Notes under the pieces: generated by a model
Told to the model about the DNA's origin: nothing
The model's input: the letters and a program-made list of their open reading frames with translations, nothing else
Databases searched by the model: none
Translations under genes and position numbers: made by a program
Assembly: GCF_002260525.1 (NCBI RefSeq)
Contig: NZ_MRYI01000002.1
Coordinates: 434,001 to 498,000 of the forward strand
Direction: 5' to 3'
Length of the DNA: 64,000 nucleotides
DNA from: Hahella sp. CCB-MM4
GTDB lineage: Bacteria > Pseudomonadota > Gammaproteobacteria > Pseudomonadales > Oleiphilaceae
Part shown: positions 1-9,436 of the stretch, in pieces
Layout: each line of letters starts with the position of its first letter
Position numbering within the stretch: the stretch's first letter is position 1

Positions 1-192
1 TCCTGCAAGCTTCACCCTTTCGGCAGGGAGAATCTCTCAATTGATATTTAATACAGAGCCTTGCAGAGATCTTCACTCCAATGTCCTGTGATAGGTTAAT
101 CAAATTCTGAATTCATTCTGTGTGGGGCTTCCAGCACTTCTATGCACATCAAAGGGACGGGCGACCCTCATTAAGTAAAGCCACGACAATAA

Positions 193-231
193 CGGTTGTA
201 AAGGGCTATATCGGTTATAAAGAGCTACGAT
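193..231. repeat. Two-copy 19-bp imperfect tandem repeat
   Basis: CGGTTGTAAAGGGCTATAT (193-211) is followed directly by a diverged copy, CGGTTATAAAGAGCTACGA (212-230). It lies just beyond the stop of the deacetylase-like gene. It is the first of several intergenic short tandem repeats in the window. Nothing else was recognised in bases 1-238. Confidence 0.55.
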
Positions 232-238
232 TCACGGA

Positions 239-1153
239 CTATAAACCGTATTCCTCAAACAAGCGGGCAGCTACCTGATGGACAATGCCATGTCGGGCCG
301 CCAGCGCCTTACGATCCCGGGAATACCCTCCACCAATCACACAGGCCAGTGGAATTCCCTGATCAAGAGCCATTCGAATAATGTATTCATCCCGAAGCGC
401 CATATCTTCGTCAGACAAATTCAAATATCCAAGAGCATCATCCTGGTGCACATCGGCACCCGCATCATAAAGAATGAAATCGGGCTGCGAAATACTGACA
501 ATGTACGGCAGGTGGTTTTCCAGAGCCTTATAGTACTCATGCCCGCCTTCCCCCCGACCGAGTTCAATGTCGAAATCACTCTGAGCCTTACGATGAGGAA
601 AATTTTCCCGACAATGAAAGGAACAGGTAAATATCCGATCATCCCGTGACAGAATACTGGCAGTGCCGTCACCCTGATGTACATCACAGTCAATAATCAA
701 TACCCGGTCAACCGCACCTTCTGCTACCAGCGCTCGCGCCACAACAGCAAGATCGTTGAAGATACAGAAACCACTGCCGAAATCCACATGCGCATGATGA
801 GTGCCGCCGGCCAGATGGGCAGCTAATCCGTACTGAAGCGCCAATCTGGCGGTCAACAGAGTGCCTCCTACGGCGGTGTAGGTTCTTTCCATCACCCCTT
901 CGGACCAGGGGATGCCTATACGTCGCATGGCTTTGGCCGGCAATTGATTAAGCCTGAACTGCCGGACATATTCTGGGCAGTGAGTCATGACGATCTCAGC
1001 CTCTGACGCCGGTTCCGGCACAAATGTATTTTTAGGCGTCAGGAGGGACCGGCTACGCAGGAATTCGGCCAACAAACCGAATTTCTCCATGGGGAAACGG
1101 TGATCAGGTGAGAATTCGGGACTGTAGCAGGGATGATAAACGAGCGGGATCAT
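239..1153 (-). CDS. Histone deacetylase family (AcuC/class II-like) zinc hydrolase
   Basis: Predicted cytoplasmic zinc-dependent deacetylase of the arginase/HDAC fold, acting on acetyl-lysine or acetylated polyamines; the real substrate is unknown. From the ATG at 1153 it is 304 residues, normal for bacterial members. Visible motifs: HRFPMEK near the N-terminus, GGTHHAH (about 116-122), the zinc-ligand stretch DCDVHQGDGT (about 155-164), and DAGADVHQDD (about 230-239) with the third ligand Asp. A longer ORF opens at 1183 (MGEYHVAF), but the family normally starts close to the YHP/HRFPMEK region. Neither start has a good Shine-Dalgarno. It is divergent from trxC across about 125 bp. Confidence 0.85.
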   Translation of the reverse strand: MIPLVYHPCYSPEFSPDHRFPMEKFGLLAEFLRSRSLLTPKNTFVPEPASEAEIVMTHCPEYVRQFRLNQLPAKAMRRIGIPWSEGVMERTYTAVGGTLLTARLALQYGLAAHLAGGTHHAHVDFGSGFCIFNDLAVVARALVAEGAVDRVLIIDCDVHQGDGTASILSRDDRIFTCSFHCRENFPHRKAQSDFDIELGRGEGGHEYYKALENHLPYIVSISQPDFILYDAGADVHQDDALGYLNLSDEDMALRDEYIIRMALDQGIPLACVIGGGYSRDRKALAARHGIVHQVAARLFEEYGL

Positions 1154-1278
1154 AACCTTGAAAGCAACGTGATACTCCCCCATTTAGAGAAGGAGTTGGA
1201 ACTTTTACAGACAATATGACAGGTTGTAAGGGTATGAGCGAGAAATTTGCCCATCAGTCTCATGTAGAGGCTGATAAC

Positions 1279-1704
1279 ATGCACATTGTGTGTGGTGAAT
1301 GCGATAGCAAGAATCGCGTGCCGACGGCCAAACTGTCGTCTGGCGGACGCTGTGGCCGCTGCAAACAGCCTTTGTTCAGCAGCCATGTGATTGAACTGAC
1401 AGCACACAATTTTCATAAACATCTACAGAATGATATTCCGGTACTGGTGGATTTCTGGGCGCCATGGTGCGGTCCGTGTAAGACTTTTGCCCCGATATTT
1501 GCCCAAGCGGCCCAGATTCTTGAGCCTCGGCTCCGCTGTGTCAAGGTTGATACAGAACAGTGGCCACAGTTGGCCCAGCAATACCAGATCCGAAGCATCC
1601 CCACACTGGTGTTGTTCCGCGGAGGAAGGGAACAATCCAGGCAATCAGGTGTTCTAAGTCTGCCCCAGCTGCAGCAATGGCTACAGTCGTCTCTCCAAGC
1701 ATAG
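1279..1704 (+). CDS. trxC: Thioredoxin 2 (zinc-finger thioredoxin)
   Basis: Cytosolic protein-disulfide reductase of the thioredoxin system. The 141-residue product starts with two CxxC pairs (C5/C8 and C25/C28) that form the N-terminal zinc finger typical of TrxC. A thioredoxin domain follows with the WCGPC active site at 63-67 and the cis-proline segment SIPTL. An ORF runs upstream to 1216, but the ATG at 1279 has GAGG about ten bases before it and gives the usual TrxC N-terminus (MHIVCGEC). In many proteobacteria trxC is part of the oxidative-stress response; no operator was identified here. Confidence 0.93.
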   Translation: MHIVCGECDSKNRVPTAKLSSGGRCGRCKQPLFSSHVIELTAHNFHKHLQNDIPVLVDFWAPWCGPCKTFAPIFAQAAQILEPRLRCVKVDTEQWPQLAQQYQIRSIPTLVLFRGGREQSRQSGVLSLPQLQQWLQSSLQA

Positions 1705-1734
1705 GCGGGCACTGTCAAAGGGCTGAGAAAAGCC

Positions 1735-2208
1735 TTAGTTGGCCAGTGCCACCAGAAACTGACTCGCCACGACCACGATAGTCAGATGCAAACGCATCTT
1801 CAGGTAGTCCCAGGACCACAAATCCTCCAGGACAAATCGATCGATTCCAAACAACACAGCAAATCCTGCACTGAAAGCCAAAGGCCGGCAAATCGGGGGG
1901 AGCATCAGCGTAAACCAGGCCCACAGGGATATCAGAATACTCGCCCGCATCAGTCTCGCCGGACAGGCGGGCCCATGTTCTTTCAGCGCCATAGGCCAGT
2001 AGATTCCTGCCATAAAAGAAAGCACCAGGGCGCTATACGAGTCATAAAGCCAGCGCACCTCGCCGGAGTTGAACATCCCCGCCGCGATGACCAAAGACAG
2101 AGCAACGAAAGGCACCAGACCAAAATAGCCATACCACAACGAAAGCTTTTGAATTTTGGAAAATTCCGCTACGGCCGGGTTGCCGCCCTGATTCAGTTCC
2201 ATCGCCAT
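1735..2208 (-). CDS. DUF3429 integral membrane protein
   Basis: A 157-residue inner-membrane protein of the DUF3429 (TMEM69-like) family, function unknown. The sequence shows about five hydrophobic segments (LWYGYFGLVPFVALSLVIAA, ALVLSFMAGIYWPMAL, ILISLWAWFTLMLP, a central one, and a C-terminal one). The GIYWPMAL segment is the family signature. It converges on trxC with only 30 bp between stops. The ATG at 2208 is used; an in-frame ATG six bases later is equally possible. Confidence 0.75.
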   Translation of the reverse strand: MAMELNQGGNPAVAEFSKIQKLSLWYGYFGLVPFVALSLVIAAGMFNSGEVRWLYDSYSALVLSFMAGIYWPMALKEHGPACPARLMRASILISLWAWFTLMLPPICRPLAFSAGFAVLFGIDRFVLEDLWSWDYLKMRLHLTIVVVASQFLVALAN

Positions 2209-2288
2209 TACTCGACAGACAATTCCCTGATTACTCAGATATCAACCATTCCCTGACAGATATCTACCCGTTCCCACCAGTTTCTATA

Positions 2289-2333
2289 TTTTCTGTATAT
2301 GTATTTTCTGCAAATACGTTTTCTGTGTAGATG
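2289..2333. repeat. Three-copy 15-bp imperfect tandem repeat
   Basis: TTTTCTG recurs at 2289, 2304 and 2319, exactly 15 bp apart, each followed by a variable eight-base tail. Just upstream (about 2221-2265) ATTCCCTGA and CAGATATC each occur twice as a longer-period duplication. It sits in the 358-bp gap between the DUF3429 gene and the YyaL-like gene. Confidence 0.6.
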
Positions 2334-2390
2334 CTTGAACTTACGAGTCCGCTTTTTGTTAGGATTAGTCAGGAACAAAAATAATTGTCG

Positions 2391-2450
2391 GGCTACCGGA
2401 TAAAATTCGTGGCACTATAAATATTGCAGCGCCACAGGAAATATCGCGGT
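2391..2450. repeat. Three-copy 20-bp diverged tandem repeat
   Basis: Units 2391-2410, 2411-2430 and 2431-2450 align without gaps: they begin GGCTACCGG, GGCACTATA and GCCACAGGA and share an AAATWT core. This and the 15-bp repeat at 2289 are the only structure seen in the gap. No convincing promoter was identified for the gene at 2567. Confidence 0.5.
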
Positions 2451-2566
2451 GCCCTAGATGTCTTGGTGATTGCCACATTTAAGTACTCTTAATAATCACC
2501 ACACTGATGACACGGTGGCCCAGGCTCTGTTGATGTTTCATCTGACCCAGCTTCAAAGAGACAGAT

Positions 2567-4873
2567 ATGGAAGATCTCCGGGATATCCAGCGCTCCAAGC
2601 AAGGCCAGTACAATATTCGAACCCGTCATCTCGACCAGGATGGCCAACCGCTTTTTACCAATCACCTGATTCGCGAACAGTCTCCCTATCTTTTACAACA
2701 CGCTCACAACCCCGTCCATTGGCACCCCTGGAATGAAGAGACTTTTGCCCTGGCAAAATCCCGGAATCTGCCTGTCTTCCTGTCGATTGGATATAGCACC
2801 TGCCACTGGTGCCACGTGATGGAAGAACAAAGTTTCGATGACCTGGAAGTGGCAGAACTGCTTAACCGTTCCTTTATCCCGATTAAAGTGGATCGTGAGC
2901 AACGACCGGATCTGGATGAAATCTACATGACGGCAGTGCAGATTATGACCGGCCAGGGCGGTTGGCCGATGTCGACCTTCCTGACCCCGGAGGGTCATCC
3001 CTTTTTTGGAGGCACTTATTTCAGTAAAGAGCAGTTTATTCGCCTCCTGGGGCAGATCTCACAACTATGGAACACTGAAAATGCCAATCTGGTTGAGCAG
3101 GGTAAAAGGCTTGCCGAAGCAATAGATCGATATCTCACGCCACCCTCTTCTGAAGCCAGTGTCGGACATGATGTTATCGAAGCAGTACGCGGCCAGCTGC
3201 TGCAAACAGCAGATAAGCATCACGGGGGATTTGGCCAGGCTCCCAAATTTCCCCAGGAAGCAACTTTACTATTCCTGCTGGACCAGATTTCCCGGGACGA
3301 CAGACCTTTACCCCGCATTCCGGAATGGGATCTGATTCGACAGACACTGGATAACATGCTGCAGGGAGGTATCTACGATCATATAGGCGGTGGGTTTCAC
3401 CGTTACTCCGTCGACAGTGCCTGGCAAGTGCCCCACTTTGAAAAGATGCTGTATAACCAGGCGCAATTGATCAGGGTTTACACCCAGGCATACCAGATTT
3501 GTGGAGACCCGGAATATCGTCGCGTGGTGTCGGAAATCATCACTTATGTACTTCGCGACATGCGAAGTGAAGACGGCCTGTTCTATTCCGCAACCGATGC
3601 CGACAGCGAGGGCATGGAAGGACGCTTTTTCATCTGGACCTACAATGAGGTGAAATCACTACTGAATAAAGAGGAATGGATTCTGGCTAGGAAAGCCTAC
3701 GGTATCACCGGCACCGGGAACTTCGAGAGTGCCAACATTCTCCACCTGACAGCCCCAATGGCTACTCTGGCTGAAAATCTGCCCCTTGGCCACAAGACTA
3801 CGGAGTCCACGACTCGCTACGAACAGTTAATAGATAAACTTCAGCAGATCAAAACCCGTCTCTACGAACACCGCAGACTCCGGGTTCCTCCGCTGACAGA
3901 CACAAAGATAATCACCGAGTGGAACGGTATGATGATTGCTGCCCTGGCGGAAGCAGCCCGTGTTATGGAAGTTCCTTCATGGCTGAATGAAGCGGTCAGA
4001 GCGGCAGAGAAGCTCTGGCAAATTCATCGCCAACCCAATGGATTGTTCTGGCGACTCAGTATGGATCGGGTCGGTAGCGACAATGCCCTGCTGGAAGATT
4101 ATGCTCATTTGATAGAGGGACTGCTGCAAATCTATGACGCCAATCATGATCATATCTGGCTGGAGCGCACGGAAGCCATGCTTACCACCCTCAAAGAACA
4201 ATATTGGGACCAGAATAACGGCGGCTTTTTTGTCAGTAGCGGTGATCATCAGGGACCTATGTTGGTGCGTAGTAAAAACCTGGGAGACCAGGCCACAATC
4301 TCCGGGAACTCGCAAATGCTCAGTGTATTGACTGCTTTATACAGGCGTACCGGAGACTTACAGATTCAGGCCATCACCAACGAGCATATAGCCGCCTTCG
4401 CCCACTCTGTCAGTCAGTACCCCATGTCCTGTCCCTACTTTCTCAAAGGACTGGCGGAGGTTGAGCAACCGAATCCCACCGGTCTTCAATACACGACCGC
4501 CGGTCAGATCTGGGCTCAGGCATACAAAACCGAACGAACAGACTCCGGCTTGTGGGAAGTCACCCTGAAGATTCATCTGAGCGAGGGCTGGCATATCCAG
4601 ACCCATCAATGTAGGGACCCGCAGGGACAGAGCACCCAGGTCCGGTTACTCTCAGAAAACCATCATGAATGCCTGGATATTCGCTATCCATCACCAGAGC
4701 CATGGAAGACCAACGATGGAAAGCTACTTGAAATCTATTCCGACCAATGCGAAATCAACTTAACCCTGAAAGTCCATCATCCCGCGCCTGTACGCCTGCA
4801 GTTGAATTTACAGGCATGCAATGAAACCAGTTGTCATCAGCCACATACGCTATTATTCAATCTATGGCTATAA
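2567..4873 (+). CDS. YyaL/SSP411 thioredoxin-like protein (DUF255) with DsbD-like C-terminal tail
   Basis: A 768-residue protein of the spermatogenesis-associated protein 20/YyaL family. The N-terminal thioredoxin-like domain carries [12 protein letters not shown] (39-50) and the CHWC motif (79-82), followed by QGGWP. The middle is an (alpha/alpha)6 barrel resembling glycosyl hydrolase/epimerase folds ([17 protein letters not shown]). Roughly residues 650-768 look like the DsbD N-terminal (DsbC-corrector) beta domain: GWHIQTH, and near the end ACNETSC with Cys751 and Cys756. Family members are usually near 670-700 residues, so the tail is extra. No signal peptide is seen. The cellular role of the family is not settled; a redox function is inferred. 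Confidence 0.85.
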   Translation: MEDLRDIQRSKQGQYNIRTRHLDQDGQPLFTNHLIREQSPYLLQHAHNPVHWHPWNEETFALAKSRNLPVFLSIGYSTCHWCHVMEEQSFDDLEVAELLNRSFIPIKVDREQRPDLDEIYMTAVQIMTGQGGWPMSTFLTPEGHPFFGGTYFSKEQFIRLLGQISQLWNTENANLVEQGKRLAEAIDRYLTPPSSEASVGHDVIEAVRGQLLQTADKHHGGFGQAPKFPQEATLLFLLDQISRDDRPLPRIPEWDLIRQTLDNMLQGGIYDHIGGGFHRYSVDSAWQVPHFEKMLYNQAQLIRVYTQAYQICGDPEYRRVVSEIITYVLRDMRSEDGLFYSATDADSEGMEGRFFIWTYNEVKSLLNKEEWILARKAYGITGTGNFESANILHLTAPMATLAENLPLGHKTTESTTRYEQLIDKLQQIKTRLYEHRRLRVPPLTDTKIITEWNGMMIAALAEAARVMEVPSWLNEAVRAAEKLWQIHRQPNGLFWRLSMDRVGSDNALLEDYAHLIEGLLQIYDANHDHIWLERTEAMLTTLKEQYWDQNNGGFFVSSGDHQGPMLVRSKNLGDQATISGNSQMLSVLTALYRRTGDLQIQAITNEHIAAFAHSVSQYPMSCPYFLKGLAEVEQPNPTGLQYTTAGQIWAQAYKTERTDSGLWEVTLKIHLSEGWHIQTHQCRDPQGQSTQVRLLSENHHECLDIRYPSPEPWKTNDGKLLEIYSDQCEINLTLKVHHPAPVRLQLNLQACNETSCHQPHTLLFNLWL

Positions 4874-4947
4874 ACCCAGTTTGTGGTTATAGGCTTGAGC
4901 CCCTTAGACCCCGTTAAATAGCTCACTTAGAAGCAGGGATTCCGATA

Positions 4948-5928
4948 GTGAACCAGACACCGATTATCTATAGCTTCCGCCTCGACAGTGTAGGGGGAGC
5001 AACAGAACTGACTCCCGAATCAGATTCAGCCATACGCCAGGCGATAGCCTCCAGTGAACTGACCTGGTTTCATATCAATACACTTCATCCTGATGCTGAG
5101 CAGTTCCTGTTAGAGATAATGCAACTGGATGCGCTCGTCAGCGAAGCATTGCTGGCGGATGAAACCCGCCCTCGTCTTGTGGATAACGAAAATACCGCGC
5201 TGATCATCCTGCGGGGCGTCAACCTGAATCAGGGGGCAGAACCGGAAGATATGGTGTCCCTACGTATATGGATTACCAAAAATAGCATTATTTCGGCCGG
5301 CCGACGTCCATTAAAAGCGCTTAGGGATATTGTTGAGTCATTCACCCAAAACAAGGGCCCCAAAGATGCCGGGGAATGGCTGACTGACGTTTGCGTGGAA
5401 CTTTATGATCACATGCAGTCTGCTGTGACCGGACTGGTGGAAGAGACTGATAAACTGGAAGAGGAAGTCTTCCACAGCCAGAACGAGAACGTCCGCGAAT
5501 CCATACTGGATATTCGTAAACGGGCAATGATCTTGAGGCGCTATATTACACCTCAAAAGGACGTCGTGAGTTACCTCAGGGAAAGCCAGCTTTCCTGGAT
5601 GAATGACTTCTGCCGCCGCCGATTGATTGAGGTGGGAGATTGGCTCACCCGTTACTGCGAGGATCTGGACAGCGTGAGAGAACGCGCCCAGGTCATCAAA
5701 GACGAGTTAAATGCCGCCATGAACGACCGCCTCAACCGCAATCTGTACCTGCTGTCCATCGTGGCGGCCGTCGCGCTGCCCCTGGGGATACTGACCGGGT
5801 TGTTCGGCATCAATATCGGCGGAATGCCTGGCGTGGAGTCTCCCCATGCGTTTATTTGGTTTTCAATAGCCCTGGTTGTGCTCTGCCTGTTGGAGCTTGT
5901 CTATCTGAAAAAGAAAAAATGGATTTAG
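4948..5928 (+). CDS. zntB: CorA-family zinc transporter ZntB
   Basis: Inner-membrane metal-ion transporter of the CorA/ZntB (2-TM-GxN) family, 326 residues. A large cytoplasmic alpha/beta plus coiled-coil region precedes two C-terminal membrane helices (LYLLSIVAAVALPLGILTGL and AFIWFSIALVVLCLLELVYL) separated by the signature loop GIN in LFGINIGGMPG. GIN with a ZntB-type N-terminus (WFHIN, LLADETRPR) separates it from magnesium CorA (GMN). It starts at a GTG with an AGGGA ribosome site about ten bases upstream. It probably moves Zn2+ with protons; direction is inferred from the family. Confidence 0.88.
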   Translation: MNQTPIIYSFRLDSVGGATELTPESDSAIRQAIASSELTWFHINTLHPDAEQFLLEIMQLDALVSEALLADETRPRLVDNENTALIILRGVNLNQGAEPEDMVSLRIWITKNSIISAGRRPLKALRDIVESFTQNKGPKDAGEWLTDVCVELYDHMQSAVTGLVEETDKLEEEVFHSQNENVRESILDIRKRAMILRRYITPQKDVVSYLRESQLSWMNDFCRRRLIEVGDWLTRYCEDLDSVRERAQVIKDELNAAMNDRLNRNLYLLSIVAAVALPLGILTGLFGINIGGMPGVESPHAFIWFSIALVVLCLLELVYLKKKKWI

Positions 5929-5978
5929 AAACCATTACATCCACTCCCTGACCTCCCTTTTTTCTTCTCACTTTTGAG

Positions 5979-6003
5979 GCTTCCGGCACCCTCTGTCGGA
6001 AGC
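5979..6003 (+). terminator. Possible terminator hairpin after zntB
   Basis: GCTTCCG (5979-5985) pairs with CGGAAGC (5997-6003) across an 11-base loop. The nearest T-run lies about 20 bases further on, so this is only a candidate terminator. Confidence 0.3.
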
Positions 6004-6060
6004 TCAATTGATTCGTGAAATTCAATTTTTTCTTGCACTTTGGGATTAAGCATGTTTATG

Positions 6061-6109
6061 CTTTGTACATAAATGTACATAAAACATAGATTATGTACAA
6101 AGATGTACA
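6061..6109. promoter_or_regulatory. Fourfold TGTACA operator upstream of the TRAP operon
   Basis: TGTACA occurs at 6064, 6074, 6094 and 6104, so the offsets are exactly 10, 20 and 10 bp and all sites face the same side of the helix. The outer arms CTTTGTACATAA (6061-6072) and TTATGTACAAAG (6091-6102) are perfect reverse complements. A weak sigma-70-like promoter (TTGCAC at 6033, TATGCT at 6057) would place the array over the start point, suiting a repressor. The 6-bp palindrome resembles cores bound by FadR-type GntR regulators; no regulator gene is adjacent. Confidence 0.65.
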
Positions 6110-6157
6110 CCCATCAAATGTCGCCCTCACAAGGCAGACAATTACGGAAGTGCCATC

Positions 6158-6664
6158 ATGCCCAACTTTATAAGAACCTATGTACGGTACGTGGATGCCG
6201 TTAACCGAATTGTGGGCAGAGCCGCGATGTACCTCATTTTCGCCATGATGGGCATCCTGCTCTATTCGTCCATATCCAAAACCTTCTTTGTTCCGTCCCT
6301 TTGGACGTTGGAAATGGCCCAGTTCACCATGGTGGCCTATTACCTGTTGGGCGGTGGGTATTCCATGCAGCTCGGTGACCACGTGCGCATGGATCTCCTC
6401 TACGGACACTGGTCCGACAAGACCAAAGCGTGGGTAGACTGCTTTACCATTCTCTTTCTGATTTTCTATCTCATCATCCTGCTTTACGGCGGGTATTCCA
6501 GTACTGACTACGCGCTGCAGTATGGAGAAAGAAGCTATTCCTCCTGGCGGCCATACATGGCGCCGATCAAAATCATTGCCTGTATCGGTATCTTCCTGAT
6601 GCTACTCCAGGCCATTGCCATGCTCTTTAAAGATATCGCCAAAATTAGAGGGGAAGAGCTCTAA
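6158..6664 (+). CDS. TRAP transporter small permease (DctQ family)
   Basis: Small membrane subunit of a tripartite ATP-independent periplasmic transporter, 168 residues with four hydrophobic helices (MYLIFAMMGILLYSSI; FTMVAYYLLGGGYSMQLGDHVRMDL with the family's conserved HVRMDL; FTILFLIFYLIILLYGG; IIACIGIFLMLLQAIAML). It overlaps the large permease gene by one base (TAATG), indicating translational coupling. The Shine-Dalgarno is poor. The substrate is probably an organic acid but cannot be named. Confidence 0.88.
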   Translation: MPNFIRTYVRYVDAVNRIVGRAAMYLIFAMMGILLYSSISKTFFVPSLWTLEMAQFTMVAYYLLGGGYSMQLGDHVRMDLLYGHWSDKTKAWVDCFTILFLIFYLIILLYGGYSSTDYALQYGERSYSSWRPYMAPIKIIACIGIFLMLLQAIAMLFKDIAKIRGEEL

Positions 6665-7995
6665 TGAGTTATGAAATGATTGCTCTGATGATGTTTGCAT
6701 CGATGATGCTGATGCTCATGACCGGGCAAAGGGTCTTCGCTGCTATCGGATCTGTCGCTGTTATCGCTGCGCTCGCCTTATGGGGTACCGGAGGCTCTGA
6801 AATGGGCTTCTCAGCGGCCATGAAACTGATGAAGTGGTACCCGCTGCTCACCCTTCCCCTGTTTATCTACATGGGCTTCATGTTATCGGAGTCCGGCATT
6901 GCCAATGACCTTTATGAGATGTTCCATGTCTGGTTCGGCCCCCTCAGGGGCGGGCTGGCAATTGGCACCATCGTCCTGATGGTGGTGGTTTCGGCCATGA
7001 ACGGACTGAGTGTCGCCGGAATGGCCATCGGTGCCACCATCGCCTTGCCGGAGCTGCTCAGACGAGGCTACGACAAGATCATGGTCACCGGCGTCATTCA
7101 GGCAGGCAGCTCCCTGGGCATTCTGGTCCCGCCGAGTGTGGTTCTGGTGCTGTATGGCATGATTGCCCGGCAACCGGTGGGACAGCTTTGGCTGGCCGGC
7201 GTATTTCCCGGTCTTCTGATGGCTGGCCTGTTCATTGTCTACATCGTGATTCGCTGCCACCTGCAACCCGAACTGGGACCTGTTCTGCCAAAGGAAGAAC
7301 GCGATATCCCATTTAAGGAGAAGATCAAGTTACTGCACGCGGGCATCCTCCCACTGATGATTTTCTTTCTGATGACGGGCCTGTTCCTGATGGGCATTAC
7401 CAGTCTGGTGGAAAGCTCTGCCGTAGGCGCACTTGCCGCAACTGCCGCCGCCATTATCAAGCGCCGCTTAACCCGCGAGGTCATGGAAGAAACGGTCCGC
7501 AAGACCTTGGGGATCAGCTGCATGTTCATGTGGATTATCCTGGCCGCATTATGCTTCGGCTCAGTCTTTGACGGCCTGGGAGCCGTCCGCGCCATTGAAG
7601 GTTTTTTCCTCGATCAGCTCGGCCTGAGCCCCTGGCAGATCCTGATCCTGATGCAGCTTTCGTTCCTGCTCATGGGCACATTCCTGGATGACACGGCCAT
7701 GCTGGTTATCGTGGCTCCACTGTATGTCCCTCTTGTGGACGCTCTGGGCTTTAACCTGATCTGGTATGGCGTGCTCTATACCATCACTTGCCAGATCGCT
7801 TACATGACTCCTCCCTTCGGTTACAACCTGTTCCTGATGCGGGCGATGGCACCACCGGAGGTTGGTCTGAAGGACATTTATATCTCCATCATTCCGTTTG
7901 TGGTGATCATGGCTATTGCCCTGGCTCTGGTCATGATCTTCCCGGAAATTGCCATGTGGCTGCCGGACCAGCACTACGGAAACGGAGGCTACTAG
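6664..7995 (+). CDS. TRAP transporter large permease (DctM family)
   Basis: The 443-residue large permease carries the ion-coupled transport path of the TRAP system, with about 12 membrane segments. Family-typical stretches are visible: LPLFIYMGFMLSESGIA near residue 60, GLSVAGMAIGATIALPEL, the conserved QAGSSLGILVPPSVVLVLYG, and the C-terminal TPPFGYNLFLMRAMAP. It is coupled to the upstream small permease and followed 360 bp later by the binding-protein gene. The large subclass with a separate DctQ fits. Confidence 0.92.
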   Translation: MSYEMIALMMFASMMLMLMTGQRVFAAIGSVAVIAALALWGTGGSEMGFSAAMKLMKWYPLLTLPLFIYMGFMLSESGIANDLYEMFHVWFGPLRGGLAIGTIVLMVVVSAMNGLSVAGMAIGATIALPELLRRGYDKIMVTGVIQAGSSLGILVPPSVVLVLYGMIARQPVGQLWLAGVFPGLLMAGLFIVYIVIRCHLQPELGPVLPKEERDIPFKEKIKLLHAGILPLMIFFLMTGLFLMGITSLVESSAVGALAATAAAIIKRRLTREVMEETVRKTLGISCMFMWIILAALCFGSVFDGLGAVRAIEGFFLDQLGLSPWQILILMQLSFLLMGTFLDDTAMLVIVAPLYVPLVDALGFNLIWYGVLYTITCQIAYMTPPFGYNLFLMRAMAPPEVGLKDIYISIIPFVVIMAIALALVMIFPEIAMWLPDQHYGNGGY

Positions 7996-8010
7996 GCCTG
8001 GTGGAGCTTT

Positions 8011-8085
8011 AGTTAAAGAACAGAACATCAACCAGAGAACAAAGTTTTCACTAGAGAAAGAGTATTTATTAAAGAACAGAGATTT
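8011..8085. repeat. Four-copy diverged tandem repeat (period about 18-20 bp)
   Basis: Units starting near 8011, 8030, 8050 and 8068 share the pattern A-N-YWRAGAACA-RAG-N-WTTT (for example AGTTAAAGAACAGA and ATTAAAGAACAGAG). They fill the first part of the gap between the large permease and binding-protein genes. Nothing else is recognisable from 8086 to 8340 except a good ribosome site, AAGGGG, before the next ATG. Confidence 0.5.
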
Positions 8086-8355
8086 AGGGACAGGAAGACG
8101 ATTGGATGCGAACTCACCAGGGAAGGCCAGTGAAGGAAGACTGCGGACAGTCGGCTCCTTCAGATCGGCTATAGGTTATCGATCAAACCTTCTGCCAAAA
8201 ATAAGAACTGTTGAAATGAGGTACGCGGCTTAGTTGTAAAGAGACCTTTCCCAATCTTCTATGCTTGCACAACGCAGGAAGACACTGGCAGAGAGGAAAA
8301 AACACATACCCGGCGGTAGGGTTTCAACGAAACAAATGCAAAGGGGAACCAGAAC

Positions 8356-9414
8356 ATGACCAACAGACGTGACTTTCTTAAAAAAGCAGGCGCAGCCGGT
8401 ATAGCCGGTGCCAGTGTTGCTGCAATTGGCGCACCGGCAGTGCACGCCAAAAGCAAAATCAAATGGCGCTTGCAGACCTATGCCGGTCCAGCCCTGGCTG
8501 AACACGTCATCAAACCCTCAATTGACGCCTTCAACAAAGTTGCCAACGGCGAGATGGAAATCGAGCTGTACTTTGCGGACCAGCTGGTGCCAACCGGCGA
8601 ACTGTTCCGCGCCATGCAACGAGGCACCATCGACGCGGTACAGTCGGATGACGACTCCATCGCGGCACCGGTAGATGTGGCCGTTTTCGGAGGTTACTTT
8701 CCATTCGCCACCCGCTATAGCCTGGATGTTCCAGTGCTGTTCAACGAGTGGGGCCTGAATGAAATCTGGGCTGAAGCCTACGGTGAAGTCGAAGGCGTAA
8801 CCTGGCTGAGTGCCGGTGCCTGGGACCCTTGCCATTTCGCCACAAAGGCGCCCATCAAAAGTCTTGCGGACCTGAAAGGTAAACGGGTTTTTACCTTCCC
8901 AACTGCCGGTCGATTCCTTTCCCGCTTCGGCGTTGTCCCTGTCACCCTGCCCTGGGAGGATGTGGAAGTCGCTATGCAGACCGGTGAACTCGACGGTATT
9001 GCCTGGTCAGGTATTACCGAGGACTACACCGTAGGTTGGGCCGACGTCACCAGTTATTTCCTGACCAATAATATTTCAGGCGCTTGGTGCGGTTCCTATT
9101 TTGCCAACAGTGAACGCTGGAACGAACTACCTGAACACCTGAAAGCTCTGTTCAAGCTCTGCATGGACAGCTCTCATTACTATCGCCAGCACTGGTACTG
9201 GGGTGGAGAGGCCAAACTGCGAACCAAGGGCACGAAAATGAAGCTCACCTCCATTCCGGATTCCGAGTGGGATACCGTGGAGGCTGAAGCACTGAAGTTC
9301 TGGGACGAAATCGCAGAAACCAGCCCCCGCTGCAAACGGGTTGTGGAAATCTTCAAAGCCTACAACTCTTCCATGCAAAAAGCTGGTCGTCCTTACCGGT
9401 ATGGCCAAGCCTAA
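8356..9414 (+). CDS. TRAP transporter substrate-binding protein (DctP family), Tat-exported
   Basis: Periplasmic solute-binding subunit (352 residues) that delivers ligand to the membrane pair encoded upstream. The N-terminus MTNRRDFLKKAGAAG...APAVHA is a twin-arginine signal peptide (RRDFLK), so the protein is probably exported folded. The family body is visible: YADQL-type FADQLVPTGELFRAMQRGTIDAV, then LKGKRVFTFPTAGRFLSRFG and MQTGELDGIAWSG. The WDPCHFATK and GAWCG segments suggest the subgroup that binds 2-oxo acids or similar carboxylates; that is inference. Its gene follows the permeases (Q-M-P order) behind its own ribosome site. Confidence 0.9.
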   Translation: MTNRRDFLKKAGAAGIAGASVAAIGAPAVHAKSKIKWRLQTYAGPALAEHVIKPSIDAFNKVANGEMEIELYFADQLVPTGELFRAMQRGTIDAVQSDDDSIAAPVDVAVFGGYFPFATRYSLDVPVLFNEWGLNEIWAEAYGEVEGVTWLSAGAWDPCHFATKAPIKSLADLKGKRVFTFPTAGRFLSRFGVVPVTLPWEDVEVAMQTGELDGIAWSGITEDYTVGWADVTSYFLTNNISGAWCGSYFANSERWNELPEHLKALFKLCMDSSHYYRQHWYWGGEAKLRTKGTKMKLTSIPDSEWDTVEAEALKFWDEIAETSPRCKRVVEIFKAYNSSMQKAGRPYRYGQA

Positions 9415-9436
9415 ATAATCTAATGCTCTCGACCTT

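Noticed and set aside
278-649. Plus-strand 123-residue ORF
   Set aside because: It is antisense to the conserved deacetylase-family gene and shows no family features.
7561-8031. Minus-strand ORF across the end of the TRAP large permease
   Set aside because: It mirrors the permease codons and has no family resemblance; the gap beyond it is explained by a tandem repeat.
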